DNA of 60,000 nucleotides from Strigamia acuminata (GCA_949358305.1 OX442321.1:5545605-5605604), one strand, 5' to 3'. Shown: positions 18,600 through 29,896, counted from the first letter of the stretch. Notes: generated by a model not told the origin, from the sequence alone. Numbers and translations: made by a program.

Positions 18600-18878
18600 A
18601 AAACGCGAATACCCATACATTTTGTAGGCAAATGGGGCGACAGCACGCTCTCCCATTGTCCGAGTTATTCGAATTATTCGAGTTATTCCAATTGCCCAGC
18701 CACCTGCTGCTGTGACACTAAATAACAAAATAATAATGATCACTAAAGCAGCTATGTTAGTCCGACACAACTGGTAATTTTGGTCCTGAGCCCGCGGATA
18801 GGCACGATGAGCCTCATCTCTCTGTAATTCACAGAAAGGGCCAAGTAAAAGAAAAAAAAAGCAATGGCCCAACAACAA
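18600..18878 (-). pseudogene. Coiled-coil plus membrane-helix fragment
   Basis: Reads QRDEAHRAY, AQDQNYQL and then a hydrophobic stretch rich in Ile and Val. Relatives with AQNQNYHLSW and Ile-rich helices lie at about 15950-16080 and 45550-45680. No clear start; partly out of frame. Part of the same small membrane-protein family. Confidence 0.35.
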
Positions 18879-19102
18879 TTAGCCTTAAAACGGACCTTAA
18901 CAATTTTACGAATCATTTGAAGTACCAATTACAGAGAATGGTACGCATAACACTGGACCCACAGTCAATACGACAAGAAAAAGATTATTAACAACATTAA
19001 ATTCCAAAAAAGGCTCGCTACAATAAACCTTACCTTCGCTTTATCAGTAATAAATAAACCCTGCCCTAACCCACCACATTTATTATAAAAACGAAAAATA
19101 AA
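18879..19102. other. No gene seen
   Basis: AT-rich sequence. Part of it (about 18830-18925) matches 24015-24105, another module remnant. Nothing else recognised. Confidence 0.4.
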
Positions 19103-19300
19103 CTATAAAACCTGAAGCCTAACTCTCCACATCTGGGATCTGGCCAAGCTTTTTGGCTTTTGATTAGCCTTTTTAACGGATCCGCTTTTGCCCTCTGTTT
19201 TCAGTTTTTGTGGTCCCAACAGGAATGGATTGACCTCCGGTTCGGCTGGTGGAGAGTCGTGCTCAGGCCGTAAATGATTGAGGTCGTCGGTGGCTGGTTG
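19103..19300 (-). CDS. Candidate terminal exon, Pro/Lys-rich
   Basis: An open stretch of 65 codons with an AG acceptor at 19301-19302 and stop at 19103. The product is hydrophilic, with acidic Pro-rich and then Lys-rich parts (KANQKPKSLARSQMWR). Base composition is clearly more GC-rich than the flanks. No homologue recognised. Confidence 0.3.
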   Translation of the reverse strand, partial: QPATDDLNHLRPEHDSPPAEPEVNPFLLGPQKLKTEGKSGSVKKANQKPKSLARSQMWRVRLQVL

Positions 19301-20238
19301 CTGACTGACGAATCATTCGCCCATCGCCACAGTCAATTTCCAGAATAAGTATATGCTTTTTTAAAAAACTAAGCAGACTAGCCTATAGCAAAGTAGGGAT
19401 GACGAATCCAATGGTGTAATCAAATTTTATGCCAGACATGCAATAATGCACTTTTCATTCCCTAACCCGTTAACTGGTCGAGATAAAGCAAAATTTCCAC
19501 TTGCAAAGTTGTAGAGCACCATCAAATTAGTACTATCCAACTTACCTCAGTCACCTTAAGTTAACTGTTTTTTAAAAAAAAGAAAAGAAAACAAATCAAC
19601 AAATTGAAATTTTTTCTTCTTATGAAATAAAAATAATTTAGACATTAAAAAAAGACGGTGGTTTTTCTTGTTTACGTGCGTAATAATGCAAATTTGAATA
19701 CATTTATTGAAGAAATTCAGTACTTTTGCAGAAGAAATTCAATTTTTACCACAATGGCTGGCTTTATGTATTTCAGCTGTTTGTTTCTTGTTTGTATTGA
19801 TTAATAAATGCTAATCTCTGTAGTCTATCCTATCTTGTTAGCTTTTTCATCTCTTAAGTGAATGAATTATGTGACCGATCCAAATCTGAATCTGATCTGT
19901 GTATTTGTGGTAACTAAGCGGTTCAATTATCATGCTTGATTTTGCTTTGGACCATTAGTGGATGTGTCTAGGTTTTGTGTTAAAACCTCAGTGGAGGTCG
20001 CCTGATTTGAACATGGTCTTCTAAAAATGTTAAAAGGAATTTTAAGTAAATCCTTAATGGTAATGCCTCTGTATATTATCGAATATAAGTGGCAAACAAC
20101 AGAAAAGACAAGGCTATTTTTCAGACTGAATTGGAAATCAAATTGTTTTCCATTTATTATTTCAACAACTCTTGCACATCCTTTTGCACTTGCTCTTTAT
20201 AGCTCTTGAGCACACGGCACTTGTTGGGATTTGCCAAT
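19301..20238. other. Repeat remnants, no gene supported
   Basis: AT-rich. Contains a remnant of the dispersed block near 19815-19900 and a fragment of the 130-aa ORF family (KGCARVVEIINGKQF, minus strand, about 20050-20200). Confidence 0.5.
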
Positions 20239-20634
20239 CTACAGTACAAATCCTTTGTACCATTTGCTCAATTTATGTGCCATATTTCCTTTTAAAGTTG
20301 TCATTATCCACTGGCCTGATGGGTCCTTTGTGGGACGCTGGCGTTCTTCTGCTGAAGTGGTCGGAAGATCGGTCGCCGCCGATGGCCTGTCTCCTCCTCC
20401 TTTCTCCTGCTCAACGGGAATCTCCTTCTCCACGTCGTATTTTTTTTCTCTTTTTTCAAATTGCTTTTCACAAGTCTTTATTTTCTTATTGCAATGCCTG
20501 AAAATGTGTTGGGCTGTAACCTTTCTGCAGCACAAGCGTGAAAGATGTTGGTAGATTACTATTGATGCTTTCTTTTTCTTACAGCCGTCCATCCCATATT
20601 GTTTTAGGATTTTCTTTGCTGAGATTAATTCCAC
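20239..20634 (-). CDS. Uncertain 131-aa ORF, charged
   Basis: Open frame with Lys/Cys-rich N half, a Glu/Lys stretch and a Pro/Thr/Asp-rich part (PTTSAEERQRPTKD), ending in PSGQW. It lies directly beside the KGC motif fragment and might be an exon of the same decayed family. No homologue recognised; start uncertain. Confidence 0.25.
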   Translation of the reverse strand: MELISAKKILKQYGMDGCKKKKASIVIYQHLSRLCCRKVTAQHIFRHCNKKIKTCEKQFEKREKKYDVEKEIPVEQEKGGGDRPSAATDLPTTSAEERQRPTKDPSGQWIMTTLKGNMAHKLSKWYKGFVL

Positions 20635-23163
20635 CTTTTCCTACTCTTATTCTCTCTTGCTTTACCTGTATAGTTTGAAAACTCTGGTTCAAATGTTGTT
20701 CAAATTTTAACCATTAATTTTCATTGCTTTTATTGATTTTAATGATAATATTCTGAAAAGTGAAAAACAACTGCAAGAGGAGCTCCCCAGACAATAAATT
20801 AAGCCCAGAGAAAACTGTCCAGTCCATGATTGAGTCCAGTTGTCTTGGGTTTGATCTCCAGCAGTTTTGCCCACAGTTGTCAGCACAATGCATGTCTGAG
20901 CCACTTAACTTAAACTGAATTTACAATGCTCAATTTTAATACACTCAAACATCCATGGAAAAGGTTTGAAAATGCTTTTGAAATTCATAAATCTTTGAAG
21001 AAAGGTAACGTTTGTCTTTATTTCCGGTAAAAATAACGAACAAATTTAAATTCACGTTTAATTCAAATTCAAATACCATTTACACGTTAAAAATCGCGTT
21101 ATTTCTGCTTTTTTAACGGAATTTAATCGACGGTAGAGTTTGAGATTTGGGAGCCTGAGTCGGTCACATTTTAATTTTTTAATTTTTTATTATTTAATTT
21201 TCTTTATTTTTTTTGTTGGTTCGAAAAATTTATTTAAAATTTTCTGACACTGACTAGTGAGTTGTATAGAGTCACTCTGGTGGGAATAATTATTATTAAC
21301 AGAGGAGAATGACGCAATTTGTTGAGGTTGATTTCAACCAATAGAGATGCTTTCCCATCGCTTAGCAACAGCACGTGTTTATATTCTTCATTCCATTTCG
21401 TGCTTTGTCGTTTGCTTTTCGGTTCGATCGATGTGTTCCGGTGTTTTCGTTTCCTTTTCGTGATGATAATGATGCAAAACCAAAGGATTAGGTTTGGATT
21501 TTTATCTCACGGTTTGATTTTAGTTAATATTTTGTCTCTGATGGAGTTTAATGTGTTTTTCTCTCTTTTTCCGCTGATGTCGTATCGCGAGTTGCTATTC
21601 TATTCTATGAAAATGTGGAGGAATTGCATTAGGGTTAGCATTCAGTGTTAGTAGCTGTTTAATTCATTCATTCGGGTGTTGTAGGTCTGCATTCCGATAC
21701 ACAGGATTTGAAGCATTCACCTGTTTGATGTAAATTGCATTAAGAATTGAATTTCTTATAATTTTGCCATTTTGAATTCGAGTAGCTTTTCATGTGTGAA
21801 GACACAAAATACAAAAAGAAGAGAATTGTATCGCACCTTCCTGTTTTTTGTTTGTTTTGATCGAGAGTAAGGAGTTTGGATTCCAACGTTTGGCTAAGTC
21901 GATCACTTCAAAAGGTTGTAGAACTCGTAAAGCATGTTCAATTCGCCAACTTGGGTTTTATTCAAATTCCTGATTTGATGACCACTCTAACTGCATCCTA
22001 AAATAGTGTAAATGGGTCATGTTGGCACACCGCCTTCGCGATTAATCCTTCTAACCCTGAGTGCATATATTTGCAAATGTGTGGCATTGAGTTTACGCCT
22101 CTACCTCTTCCTCCTCATCAGTCTTGTGTTTCATTTTTCCGACTGAATTGAAAATTGTTAGCCATCCATTATTTCAACAACTCTTGAACATCCTTTGTAC
22201 TTGCTCCAGGATTTGTGACCATTTTGTGCCAGTGTGAATTTGGGCGCATTAATTGGTCCCATTCGTCTTGGTGCCCTGTGCAGCTCTTGATCCTACCATT
22301 GTATTGTATCTAATACGGACCCAGAAGTCTTTGCCACCACAAACATTCATTTATTGCTGCCTGTGGTTATTTATGCCATTACCTCCATTCTACATACCTT
22401 CTACTAGTTTGAACAGTTTATTGGAGCTTTGGTTGCATGTCTGACATGATATTTCTTTAATCAAACCAGCAATTCATTTTTTTAGTTATTTTGTAGTGGT
22501 TTTGGTTATTTTCGAGTGGTTGTAGTAATTTCAAGTCGTTTTGGATGTGCTTTGATGGCTTTCCATCTAAATGCAGCAAAAGGTGTAATGAATGCTGTTC
22601 TATCCCTATCTTTGTCTCTTTGCTTCTCAGAAACTATCTTTAAACCTCTGTAGTCTATCCTATCTTGATCCAAATCTGAATCTGGCTTATTGATAAGCAG
22701 GCTTCAACTTATTTTTATTCAGTTTTGGTTTTTAATTAATGTTTCTACCTTTTATAAAAGTCCATTAACAAACTTGTCGTATATATACACACAAAGACAG
22801 TGCTTTAGATAAACACTTTATTCTTATTTGATGTCCGGTGTGGAAATATTCACGACCTTAGACGAACTGTGAAGCAAGAACAAAAAGACAAAAAACTAAG
22901 AACAAAAGTTCCATGTTTTTTTAATCATGGCATTCTGTGGCTATAGAACCTTGATATTTATCGATTTTTAAATATCGATTCGATATTTTAACAATAATAA
23001 TCGATATTCCCTACTCTTTACTAGCTGTCCCTTAAAACTCTATAGTCTATCCTATCCTGTGAGGTTTTTTATTTCTTAAGTGAATTATGTGACTGATCCA
23101 AATCTGAATCTGGCTTCAACTTATTTATATTCAGTTTTGGTTTTTAATTAATATTTCTATCTT
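20635..23163. repeat. Diverged third module, non-coding part
   Basis: From about 21180 the sequence resembles, at reduced identity, the flank and start of module copy 2: 21240-21400 is like 43690-43810, and 22130-22810 is like 14720-15380. It includes a dispersed block (22545-22690) and a broken 130-aa ORF relative. No intact gene seen. Confidence 0.55.
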
Positions 23164-23313
23164 TTATAAATGTCTTCTATTTTCTCTTTCCATTATTGCA
23201 TTTACTAATTTCACGGCTGAATATGAATTTGCGATATCTTTTATCAATCTTCTAATTTTGGTGTTTAAATCCGCTTCTGACAATTTTTCATTCGGAAGTG
23301 TGTTGTTTGGCAT
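23164..23313 (-). CDS. Small KLVNAI-motif ORF (49 aa)
   Basis: ATG at 23313, stop at 23164. Motif DIANSYSAVKLVNAIMERENRR near the C-terminus matches 16900-17019 and 16735 while the N-terminal half differs. Predicted charged helix, no membrane segment. Preserved motif in diverged copies argues for past selection. Function unknown. Confidence 0.4.
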   Translation of the reverse strand: MPNNTLPNEKLSEADLNTKIRRLIKDIANSYSAVKLVNAIMERENRRHL

Positions 23314-23763
23314 TGTTTGTCTATAAATTAATTGAAAAATTTGTGTATTGGAACATTTTGATTTAAAAAATTACTTACGATCTTGGAAAAATAAAAGAAT
23401 AATTAAGAGCAGTATGTAACCACGTGATTGAATTGAAAAAATAAATGTGATTGGTCAGCTAGAATCACGTGATTTCATAAATCTATTTTACTCAAAACTG
23501 TGCGCTGTTGCGCTGCAAGGCAAGCCCATTCATAATTAAATGTAAGGGCAATCTGTGTTGCAATATACCTCCTATTACTGCATTACAATGTAAACAATAA
23601 TAAATATGATTCCATTGTAGTAAGTGACAGAAAACCCAAAATAAGAACAAAAGTTCCATGTTTTTTTGAATCGTATTGTTGTGACCCAGGACTTACTACT
23701 TCTAAATAAGGAGTCAGTCACAACTAGTTGTTATTGTCGCGATCAGAACTAAATCTGCTGACG

Positions 23764-23958
23764 TTATTGACCCCCAAAGAAACGCATGCACCCAAATCCA
23801 CCTCTTCTTATTTCTCCGACGGTAACAGGGCTTTCGTAAAGCTGCTCCGGGTGGATGGCAAAGTTGCAAGTGCGTGAGAAAGCAACTGTATTCTTAAAAA
23901 GAAAACTTAACAAAAGAATAAACAACCCAAGAGAGATCCATAGTGGAAAAACCCCCAA
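23764..23958 (-). pseudogene. Hydrophobic fragment of the module family
   Basis: No ATG. Encodes a hydrophobic helix (FILLLSFLF) then AFSRTCNF. A near relative, VFILLLSFSRTCN, lies at about 15905-15960. Probably part of a membrane exon. Confidence 0.3.
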
Positions 23959-24114
23959 CTGATAACTAAGGCGTCAGTAGAAACACAGGATTGAGAGAAA
24001 TAAAAACCTAATTCACTGAAAGGGCCAAGTAAAAGAAAAAGCAATGGCCCAACAACAATTAGCCTTAAAACAGACCTTAACAATTTTACGAATCATTTGA
24101 AGTACGCTATTTCT

Positions 24115-24660
24115 TGTGCCATTCTTTGTGAGCAGCAAGTTGCTGCTCACAATATTGTTGCTCACAATTGTTGCTCACAATTGTTGCTCAAGAATATCGA
24201 GTCTACGAGCAGCAAGTTGCTGCTCGTAGACTCGATATTCTTGAGCCTCAGGCGTCAATCCAGTTGCTGGGACGTCATTTCGCGACAGGAAAGTCGAACG
24301 TTTTCTTGCCACTTCCTCTTAAACACTAACCTAAAATAACATTTTATTATTATTTTTTGTTCAAAAAAATAAAACTAATGCATGCTTCTTGGCTTGTTTG
24401 GGCCCAAATCTCGCTTTTCCTGGCTCGACTTTCCTGACGAGCGTTTAAAATAACACCGTTGTCCTCCGGTGTGTACGAGTGATACTCGGCCTTAGCACTC
24501 GTCGGTGGATTTCTAAAAAAAATTTAAAAATTAAAAAAATAAGAAATTACGGGCAGTGGTTAATGTCTGATCTTACAAACAAATTGATTTGATAAACGCC
24601 TGTCTTTCAATTAGTTCGGATAACTGGTGTTCTATCTCTTTTAATACATATCTTAAAGGT
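24115..24660 (-). pseudogene. Gene B, diverged third copy with palindromic expansion
   Basis: Keeps an upstream coiled-coil exon (about 24595-24655, KEIEHQLSELIERQ, donor GTAAGA) and the YTPEDNGVILNAR exon (ending near 24420). The donor of that exon is lost and the last exon has an in-frame stop and a large palindromic insertion. Useful mainly as evidence of the ancestral exon structure of gene B. Confidence 0.5.
24126..24246. repeat. Perfect palindromes in gene B copy 3
   Basis: 24186-24215 and 24217-24246 are perfect 30-bp inverted arms around a single G. Just upstream, 24126-24138 and 24140-24152 form a 13-bp palindrome with the same core GCAGCAAGTTGCTGC, and the 13-mer ttgttgctcacaa is repeated between them. 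The other module copies have only one plain version of this sequence. Confidence 0.9.
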
Positions 24661-24904
24661 AACAAAATAAATGAATAAATCCCTAAGAGGTGCAAATTTA
24701 CAACCAACCACTTGCACAAATACTAAAATAAATCTCTCAAGGTCTAATTACATTCACAAGATGTACACCTTCACTGCCACTCGCATTAATAAATTATCTT
24801 ATCTACAAAACCCACTCGATTAAACGACCAAACAAAAAAAATTAAAAAATTTGAAAAAAATTTCAAATTTTCAGTTATTACCTCTGTTACGTCGCTAAAA
24901 TGTG

Positions 24905-25182
24905 AAACTACCGGAAGGCCACTTTTTGAACATAATATACAACAAAAACAGGATAATTGCAATAACCGCTAGGATGATTAACGGGGCCTCGTCTCTCTGT
25001 TTGCCGAGCTTGCAATTCTAGTCTGCAATTCATCTCTCGTCAGACAGACAAATAAGAATCCTCTTTTTTTTAGCAGAACCGCACAATCCTTTGTGTTGGC
25101 GATGGCGACAATGACTCTGGTAGCTTCTATAATAAAAATAAATAAGTAAATGTTATAACCGTCAAGAATATACAACATCTTC
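24905..25182 (-). pseudogene. Host ORF, 3' part, cut by the Polinton
   Basis: Minus-strand reading continues from the ORF at 42109-42305 across the Polinton if one copy of ATCTTC is removed. It then passes a possible short intron to a stop at 24978. A second frame downstream encodes a hydrophobic helix and KKWPSG, the tail motif of the small membrane proteins. Confidence 0.45.
25177..25182. other. Target site duplication, left (ATCTTC)
   Basis: Identical hexamer at 42109-42114. Polintons make 6-bp duplications. Confidence 0.9.
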
Positions 25183-25277
25183 TGTTGTAGTAAAATATGA
25201 GATCTATGAATACGCATTTAAGATGCAATTCTTGATTTCTACCTCAAGGAGGGATTTAAAGGGATGAAGGAGGAAAT
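25183..25277 (+). repeat. Polinton terminal inverted repeat, left
   Basis: Inverted match to 42014-42108 with one mismatch. The end is TG/CA, as for retroviral-type integrases, rather than AG as I expect for many Polintons. Confidence 0.93.
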
Positions 25278-25472
25278 GGCCCGATGGTATGAAGATGGAT
25301 GAATGAAAAACAAAGAAAGAAAGGACTCAGATGGATTTCAGGAGCATAAAAAATGATGCTTAACCTTCAATTTTTAAATAAATAAATAAATAAATTATAT
25401 TAATTTATTTAATTTATAAATAAATAAATAACTAATAAATTATATTAATTTAATTAATTAAAATAAATAACT

Positions 25473-25745
25473 ACAAGTAATTCAATTCATTTATAAGTAA
25501 TTCATTTATTTGTAAATATTTAATAAAAAATCTTAAATGTGTAATTCAATTAATTTACAAGTAATTCATTTATTTGTAAATATTTAATAGAAAATGCTAA
25601 ATGTGTAATTCAATTAATTTACAAGTAATTCATTTATTTGTAAATATTTAATAGAAAATGCTAAATGTGTAATTCAATTAATTTACAAGTAATTCATTTA
25701 TTTGTAAATATTTAATAGAAAATGCTAAATGTGTAATTCAATTCA
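25473..25745. repeat. 64-bp tandem repeat near the left Polinton end
   Basis: Unit boundaries such as atgtgtaattcaatt recur at 25537, 25601, 25665 and 25729. It is very AT-rich. The whole stretch 25278-25876 has no ORF and probably holds the polB promoter. Confidence 0.85.
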
Positions 25746-25876
25746 TTAATTAATTAATTAATAAATAAAAAAATTCCTAAAAGTATGTTTCATTCTTAAT
25801 CAATTTTCCTTTTTTTTAAATTTATTTTTCTTTTATATAAAAAAGAATAATGATTTAGATTCATTCTGTGCTCAGA

Positions 25877-28800
25877 ATGAATAGATACAAATTCAGAAAA
25901 TGTGTCGAGTTTTTAAAAGGAAAAAGAAAAAGGGGTGATTTATCTAGGGCTTTCAAGTTTAATGTCGGTTTGGATCAACTTTTGAAGAAATGCGGCGAAT
26001 ATAAAGATTTTGAGAAGATTATCTCAGTTCCGTATTATCTTCATAAAGGTATCTTTGATGGACAATCGCGCGAGTACATGGTCAATTTCGATGAAAGGAT
26101 TTGTGAAATAGAAGATGTGATTAAAGATGCCGCTCCAAATATCCGTGCTTTGGTGGCGGAAGTTGCAGCCGACATGAATTCGTGCAAAGTGAGTGTTATG
26201 ATGCAATTGAGATATCGGCATTCCGTGAAATTGTCGCCAGCTCTTTTTTGGTACCGGGCCGGGCCGTTCGTGATGTTAACGGATGATGTTGATCCAATTT
26301 TGGATTTGGCTGCGAGGCAACTGGCCGAAGAAAGTGCTGAATATGTAGAAACTCACGACTACTTCTGTTTAGTATGTGTAGAGGCTCTTAAAATTGATTT
26401 TGATATTTTAAAACAGAAAGGTGAATGGGGCAAAGATGCCATCTTCTTTCCATTGGGTTCGAATATTGATTTATCGGCCGTCATTCGCAATAAGAAAGCG
26501 GTTTTGACTTTTAAAATGGATTTGCGAAAGTCTTTTGTTTGGGCCATTCTTGCATCTTTACATCCGGTAGCTATTAATGCCGAACGCATATCTAATTACT
26601 TGAAGTATGAGCACGAATTGAACTTGCAAGGCTTAGAATTTCCGCTGCCTTACAGAAACCTAGAAAAATTCCAGTCGCAGAATCCCGATATCGAAGTAAC
26701 TATTTATTATTGCAATGGCGATCGCGTGGAAAGATACGTTACCGTTCACAGAAACAGGAAACATCACGTAGATCTATTCTTCTACGGAAAGAATAGCTAC
26801 GGACTTGTGAGGGATCCAAAACGGTTGCTGGGTTATTTTCCGTGTCACTACTGCGATAACCAATTCAAGAGCTGCGTGGGAAGAGACAAACATGCGTCGA
26901 TATTCCACTCCGTTCCCGAAAAATCGTCGTATCAGGAACTGGACGAATGTCTGCAGAAAAAAAAGGCCGTTGTAAATGTCCAGAACTCGGATCAAAAAAG
27001 TTTTTTATGGTCTGTATTAGCTGCCTTGTATCCAGCCCCCGGTCATGTTTGCAGAGCGGATTATTACGAACAGTTTATGAATAAACTCAATCTCGAAGGG
27101 CTAGTTTTTCCCGTGGGGCCGAAAGAAGTGCTTACGTTCGAAAGACAGAATGTAAGTTTGAACATTAATGTATTCGAGTTGCTGCCCAAGTCCCGCATTG
27201 TTCCGATTAAAGTAGATATTCTGACGAACCGCCTTATCACTATTAACCTACTGAAGAAACAAAATCATTACATGTGGATCAGGGATTTCTCACGACTCTT
27301 GAGCGCCGGCAATAAACATAAGCGGTATTATTGCATGAACTGTATGAACGGGTTTTCCAGTGCCATAGTGCTCGTTAGGCATAAACGATACTGCGGGAAA
27401 TATAAAGCCTGCAGCACTAAATGTCCCGACGAAGGAGCTATCTGTACGTTCAAAAGTGAGAAAAAAAAATATCCTTTACCGTACGTTTGTTACGCCGATT
27501 TCGAGGCATTCTTAGTACCTGATGCGGAGAGCGAACCCACTTTACATTCGATAATCATTAATTCTCACGAGCCGTGCGGTTATTCGTTTAAAGTAGTGTG
27601 CACTGAGAACGAAGCTTATTCCAGACCGTTACAGCTGTATAGAGGTCCGGATGCCGTCGATCATTTTTTGCAATCGTTGCGTGCGGAAATTAAAGCCGTG
27701 GTTCAGCAATTTTCCGAATTGGAACATAAACAATTCAATTCCAAAACGATGACTTCGCTTCAATGGATCGCCTATAGAAATGCAACAACGTGTTACTTAT
27801 GCGGTGATGAATTCTTGGAAGAATTAAAAGGCTTGACAAAAGTCTTGGATCATAACCATTTCACCGGAAAGTTTCGTGGGGCCGCACACGCTAATTGTAA
27901 CCTCAACTACCATTGGCGGAAATCTGTGCCTATAATTTTCCATAATGGGAAAAAGTATGATTTTCATCTAATATTGCCGCATTTGACCGTCGCGTCAGAA
28001 AAAGTGACGATGATCGCCGAAAACTCGGAATTATACAAATCGTTCACGTTGAAAATCAAGACCGGTGATGATCCAAAACAGGTCGTAACGTTAAAATTCA
28101 TGGATAGTTTCCAATTTCTCGCGAGCAGTTTATCCAATTTGGCAAAAAATCTAGAGAAGAAGTCGCAGTTCGCTGTCTTTCGAAGCGAGTTTAAAGGCGA
28201 GGAAATTGATCTTCTGTTGAGGAAAGGAGTGTACCCTTACAGATATATGACCGGTTGGTCAAAATTTCAAGAAGATAAACTTCCGCCGAAAGAAGAATTT
28301 GAGAACATAACCGACGACGAATACCAATATGCCCAGTTAGTTTGGAAAACGTTCGGAATTAAAAACATGGGCGAATATCACGATTTGTATCTGAAGACCG
28401 ACACTCTGTTGTTGGCGGATATATTCGAACAGTTCAGAAAAATGTGTTTAAATCACTACAAGCTAGACCCCTGTCATTACATCACGTTTCCAAGTCTTTC
28501 TTGGGACGCTGCGCTGCTCATCACCGAAGTTAAATTGGAGCTTCTGTCTGATCCAGATATGTACATGTTTGTCGAACAAGGAATAAGAGGCGGTGTTGCC
28601 ACTATCAGTCAACGCTACGCCAAAGCCAATAATCCTCTTCTGGCATCGGGATACGATTGCGAGAAACCAGAGAGTTACATCGTCTATTTGGATGCGAATT
28701 CCATGTATTCCTGGGCAATGAGCAAACCGCTACCAGTTGGCAAGTTTGCCTTCGACGATAATGTAGCCGAATGGACACAAGAACGGATTTTAAAAATGGG

Positions 28801-29896
28801 AGAGAACGATACGATGGGATGCATCTTGGAAGTGGATTTGGGATATCCGCAAGAACTGCATTCGTCCCACAATTGTTTGCCTTTGGCTCCGGAAATGATA
28901 CGTTCTGGGGATGACACTTCTCCCAGATTAATCCCGCATTTGCAAGGTCGTTGTAATTACATTCTGCATTACAGAGCTCTGCAATTGTACTTGTCCCTGG
29001 GCATGACGTTGATGAAAATAAAAAAAGTGCTGACGTTTGAGCAAAAACCATGGTTGGCCAAGTATATCGAACTGAATATTGAGAAACGGAAGTCCGCTAC
29101 CAGTGATTTTGAGCAGGAATTGGCGAAATTAGCTAACAATTCGGTCTTTGGAAAAACCTTGCAGGACGTGAGGAAATATAGACAATTTTATCTGGTAAAC
29201 AATGCAAAAGACTTGAATACTCACGTCAACCACGTCGGTTTCAAAGGAAAAAAAAAATTAAACAAAAAACTGGTGTTGGTTGAACGCCGAAAGCTGGAAT
29301 TGACGTTAGACAAACCTATTTACAGCGGTTTAACTATCCTGGACTTGTCTAAATGCTTGCTTTACGACTTTCATTACAACGTCATGAAAAAAAAATTCTC
29401 AGACAAGCTGAGATTGCTGATGACAGATACGGATAGTTTGATGTACGAAATAGAAGCTCCGTCAGTCTACTCGTTCTTCAGAGAAGAAATACCACAAGTG
29501 ATGGATCTGTCTAATTACCACCCACCCGATGGCAGAAACAGGCGTGTCATAGGATGCTTCAAAGACGAGACTGCCGGCGAGCCGATAGAAGAGTTTGTAG
29601 GGCTAAGAGCCAAATGTTACGCTTATAACGTGAACGGGAAAACGAGCATGCGATGTAAAGGCATAAAGAAGGCTGTCGTGGAGCAAGAGCTGGACTTGGA
29701 GGCGTACAAGAAGATATTGTTCGGTGAACGGGAGGCCCACAGATTGAAATTTGAAACGATCAAATCAAAACTGCACGATCTCACAACGGTCAAGGTGGAC
29801 AAATTGGCATTGTCGGCAAAAGACAAGAAACGAGTGATATTAGATGATTGTATTCATACTTTGGCTTATGGATACGTAAGCTTGGCGGAGGATTAA
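25877..29896 (+). CDS. polB: Protein-primed family B DNA polymerase (pPolB)
   Basis: About 1,339 aa from ATG at 25877; an upstream in-frame GTG is not needed. It replicates the element DNA from a protein primer. Visible features in order: C2H2-type finger (about 320); Cys-rich finger (about 490-515); exonuclease motif YADFEA near 539; a Cys/His motif DHNHFTGKFRG (about 665-690) as in endonuclease VII-like zinc sites; polymerase motif A DANSMYSW near 938; motif B LANNSVFGKT near 1090; and motif C DTDS near 1182. All main catalytic motifs are intact. The length is typical of animal Polintons. It converges on the fibre-like gene, 16 bp away. Confidence 0.96.
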   Translation: MNRYKFRKCVEFLKGKRKRGDLSRAFKFNVGLDQLLKKCGEYKDFEKIISVPYYLHKGIFDGQSREYMVNFDERICEIEDVIKDAAPNIRALVAEVAADMNSCKVSVMMQLRYRHSVKLSPALFWYRAGPFVMLTDDVDPILDLAARQLAEESAEYVETHDYFCLVCVEALKIDFDILKQKGEWGKDAIFFPLGSNIDLSAVIRNKKAVLTFKMDLRKSFVWAILASLHPVAINAERISNYLKYEHELNLQGLEFPLPYRNLEKFQSQNPDIEVTIYYCNGDRVERYVTVHRNRKHHVDLFFYGKNSYGLVRDPKRLLGYFPCHYCDNQFKSCVGRDKHASIFHSVPEKSSYQELDECLQKKKAVVNVQNSDQKSFLWSVLAALYPAPGHVCRADYYEQFMNKLNLEGLVFPVGPKEVLTFERQNVSLNINVFELLPKSRIVPIKVDILTNRLITINLLKKQNHYMWIRDFSRLLSAGNKHKRYYCMNCMNGFSSAIVLVRHKRYCGKYKACSTKCPDEGAICTFKSEKKKYPLPYVCYADFEAFLVPDAESEPTLHSIIINSHEPCGYSFKVVCTENEAYSRPLQLYRGPDAVDHFLQSLRAEIKAVVQQFSELEHKQFNSKTMTSLQWIAYRNATTCYLCGDEFLEELKGLTKVLDHNHFTGKFRGAAHANCNLNYHWRKSVPIIFHNGKKYDFHLILPHLTVASEKVTMIAENSELYKSFTLKIKTGDDPKQVVTLKFMDSFQFLASSLSNLAKNLEKKSQFAVFRSEFKGEEIDLLLRKGVYPYRYMTGWSKFQEDKLPPKEEFENITDDEYQYAQLVWKTFGIKNMGEYHDLYLKTDTLLLADIFEQFRKMCLNHYKLDPCHYITFPSLSWDAALLITEVKLELLSDPDMYMFVEQGIRGGVATISQRYAKANNPLLASGYDCEKPESYIVYLDANSMYSWAMSKPLPVGKFAFDDNVAEWTQERILKMGENDTMGCILEVDLGYPQELHSSHNCLPLAPEMIRSGDDTSPRLIPHLQGRCNYILHYRALQLYLSLGMTLMKIKKVLTFEQKPWLAKYIELNIEKRKSATSDFEQELAKLANNSVFGKTLQDVRKYRQFYLVNNAKDLNTHVNHVGFKGKKKLNKKLVLVERRKLELTLDKPIYSGLTILDLSKCLLYDFHYNVMKKKFSDKLRLLMTDTDSLMYEIEAPSVYSFFREEIPQVMDLSNYHPPDGRNRRVIGCFKDETAGEPIEEFVGLRAKCYAYNVNGKTSMRCKGIKKAVVEQELDLEAYKKILFGEREAHRLKFETIKSKLHDLTTVKVDKLALSAKDKKRVILDDCIHTLAYGYVSLAED

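Noticed and set aside
14266-25182. tRNA or rRNA genes
   Set aside because: I looked for clover-leaf arms and B-box-like GGTTCGA; only the retrotransposon primer sites resembled tRNA ends.
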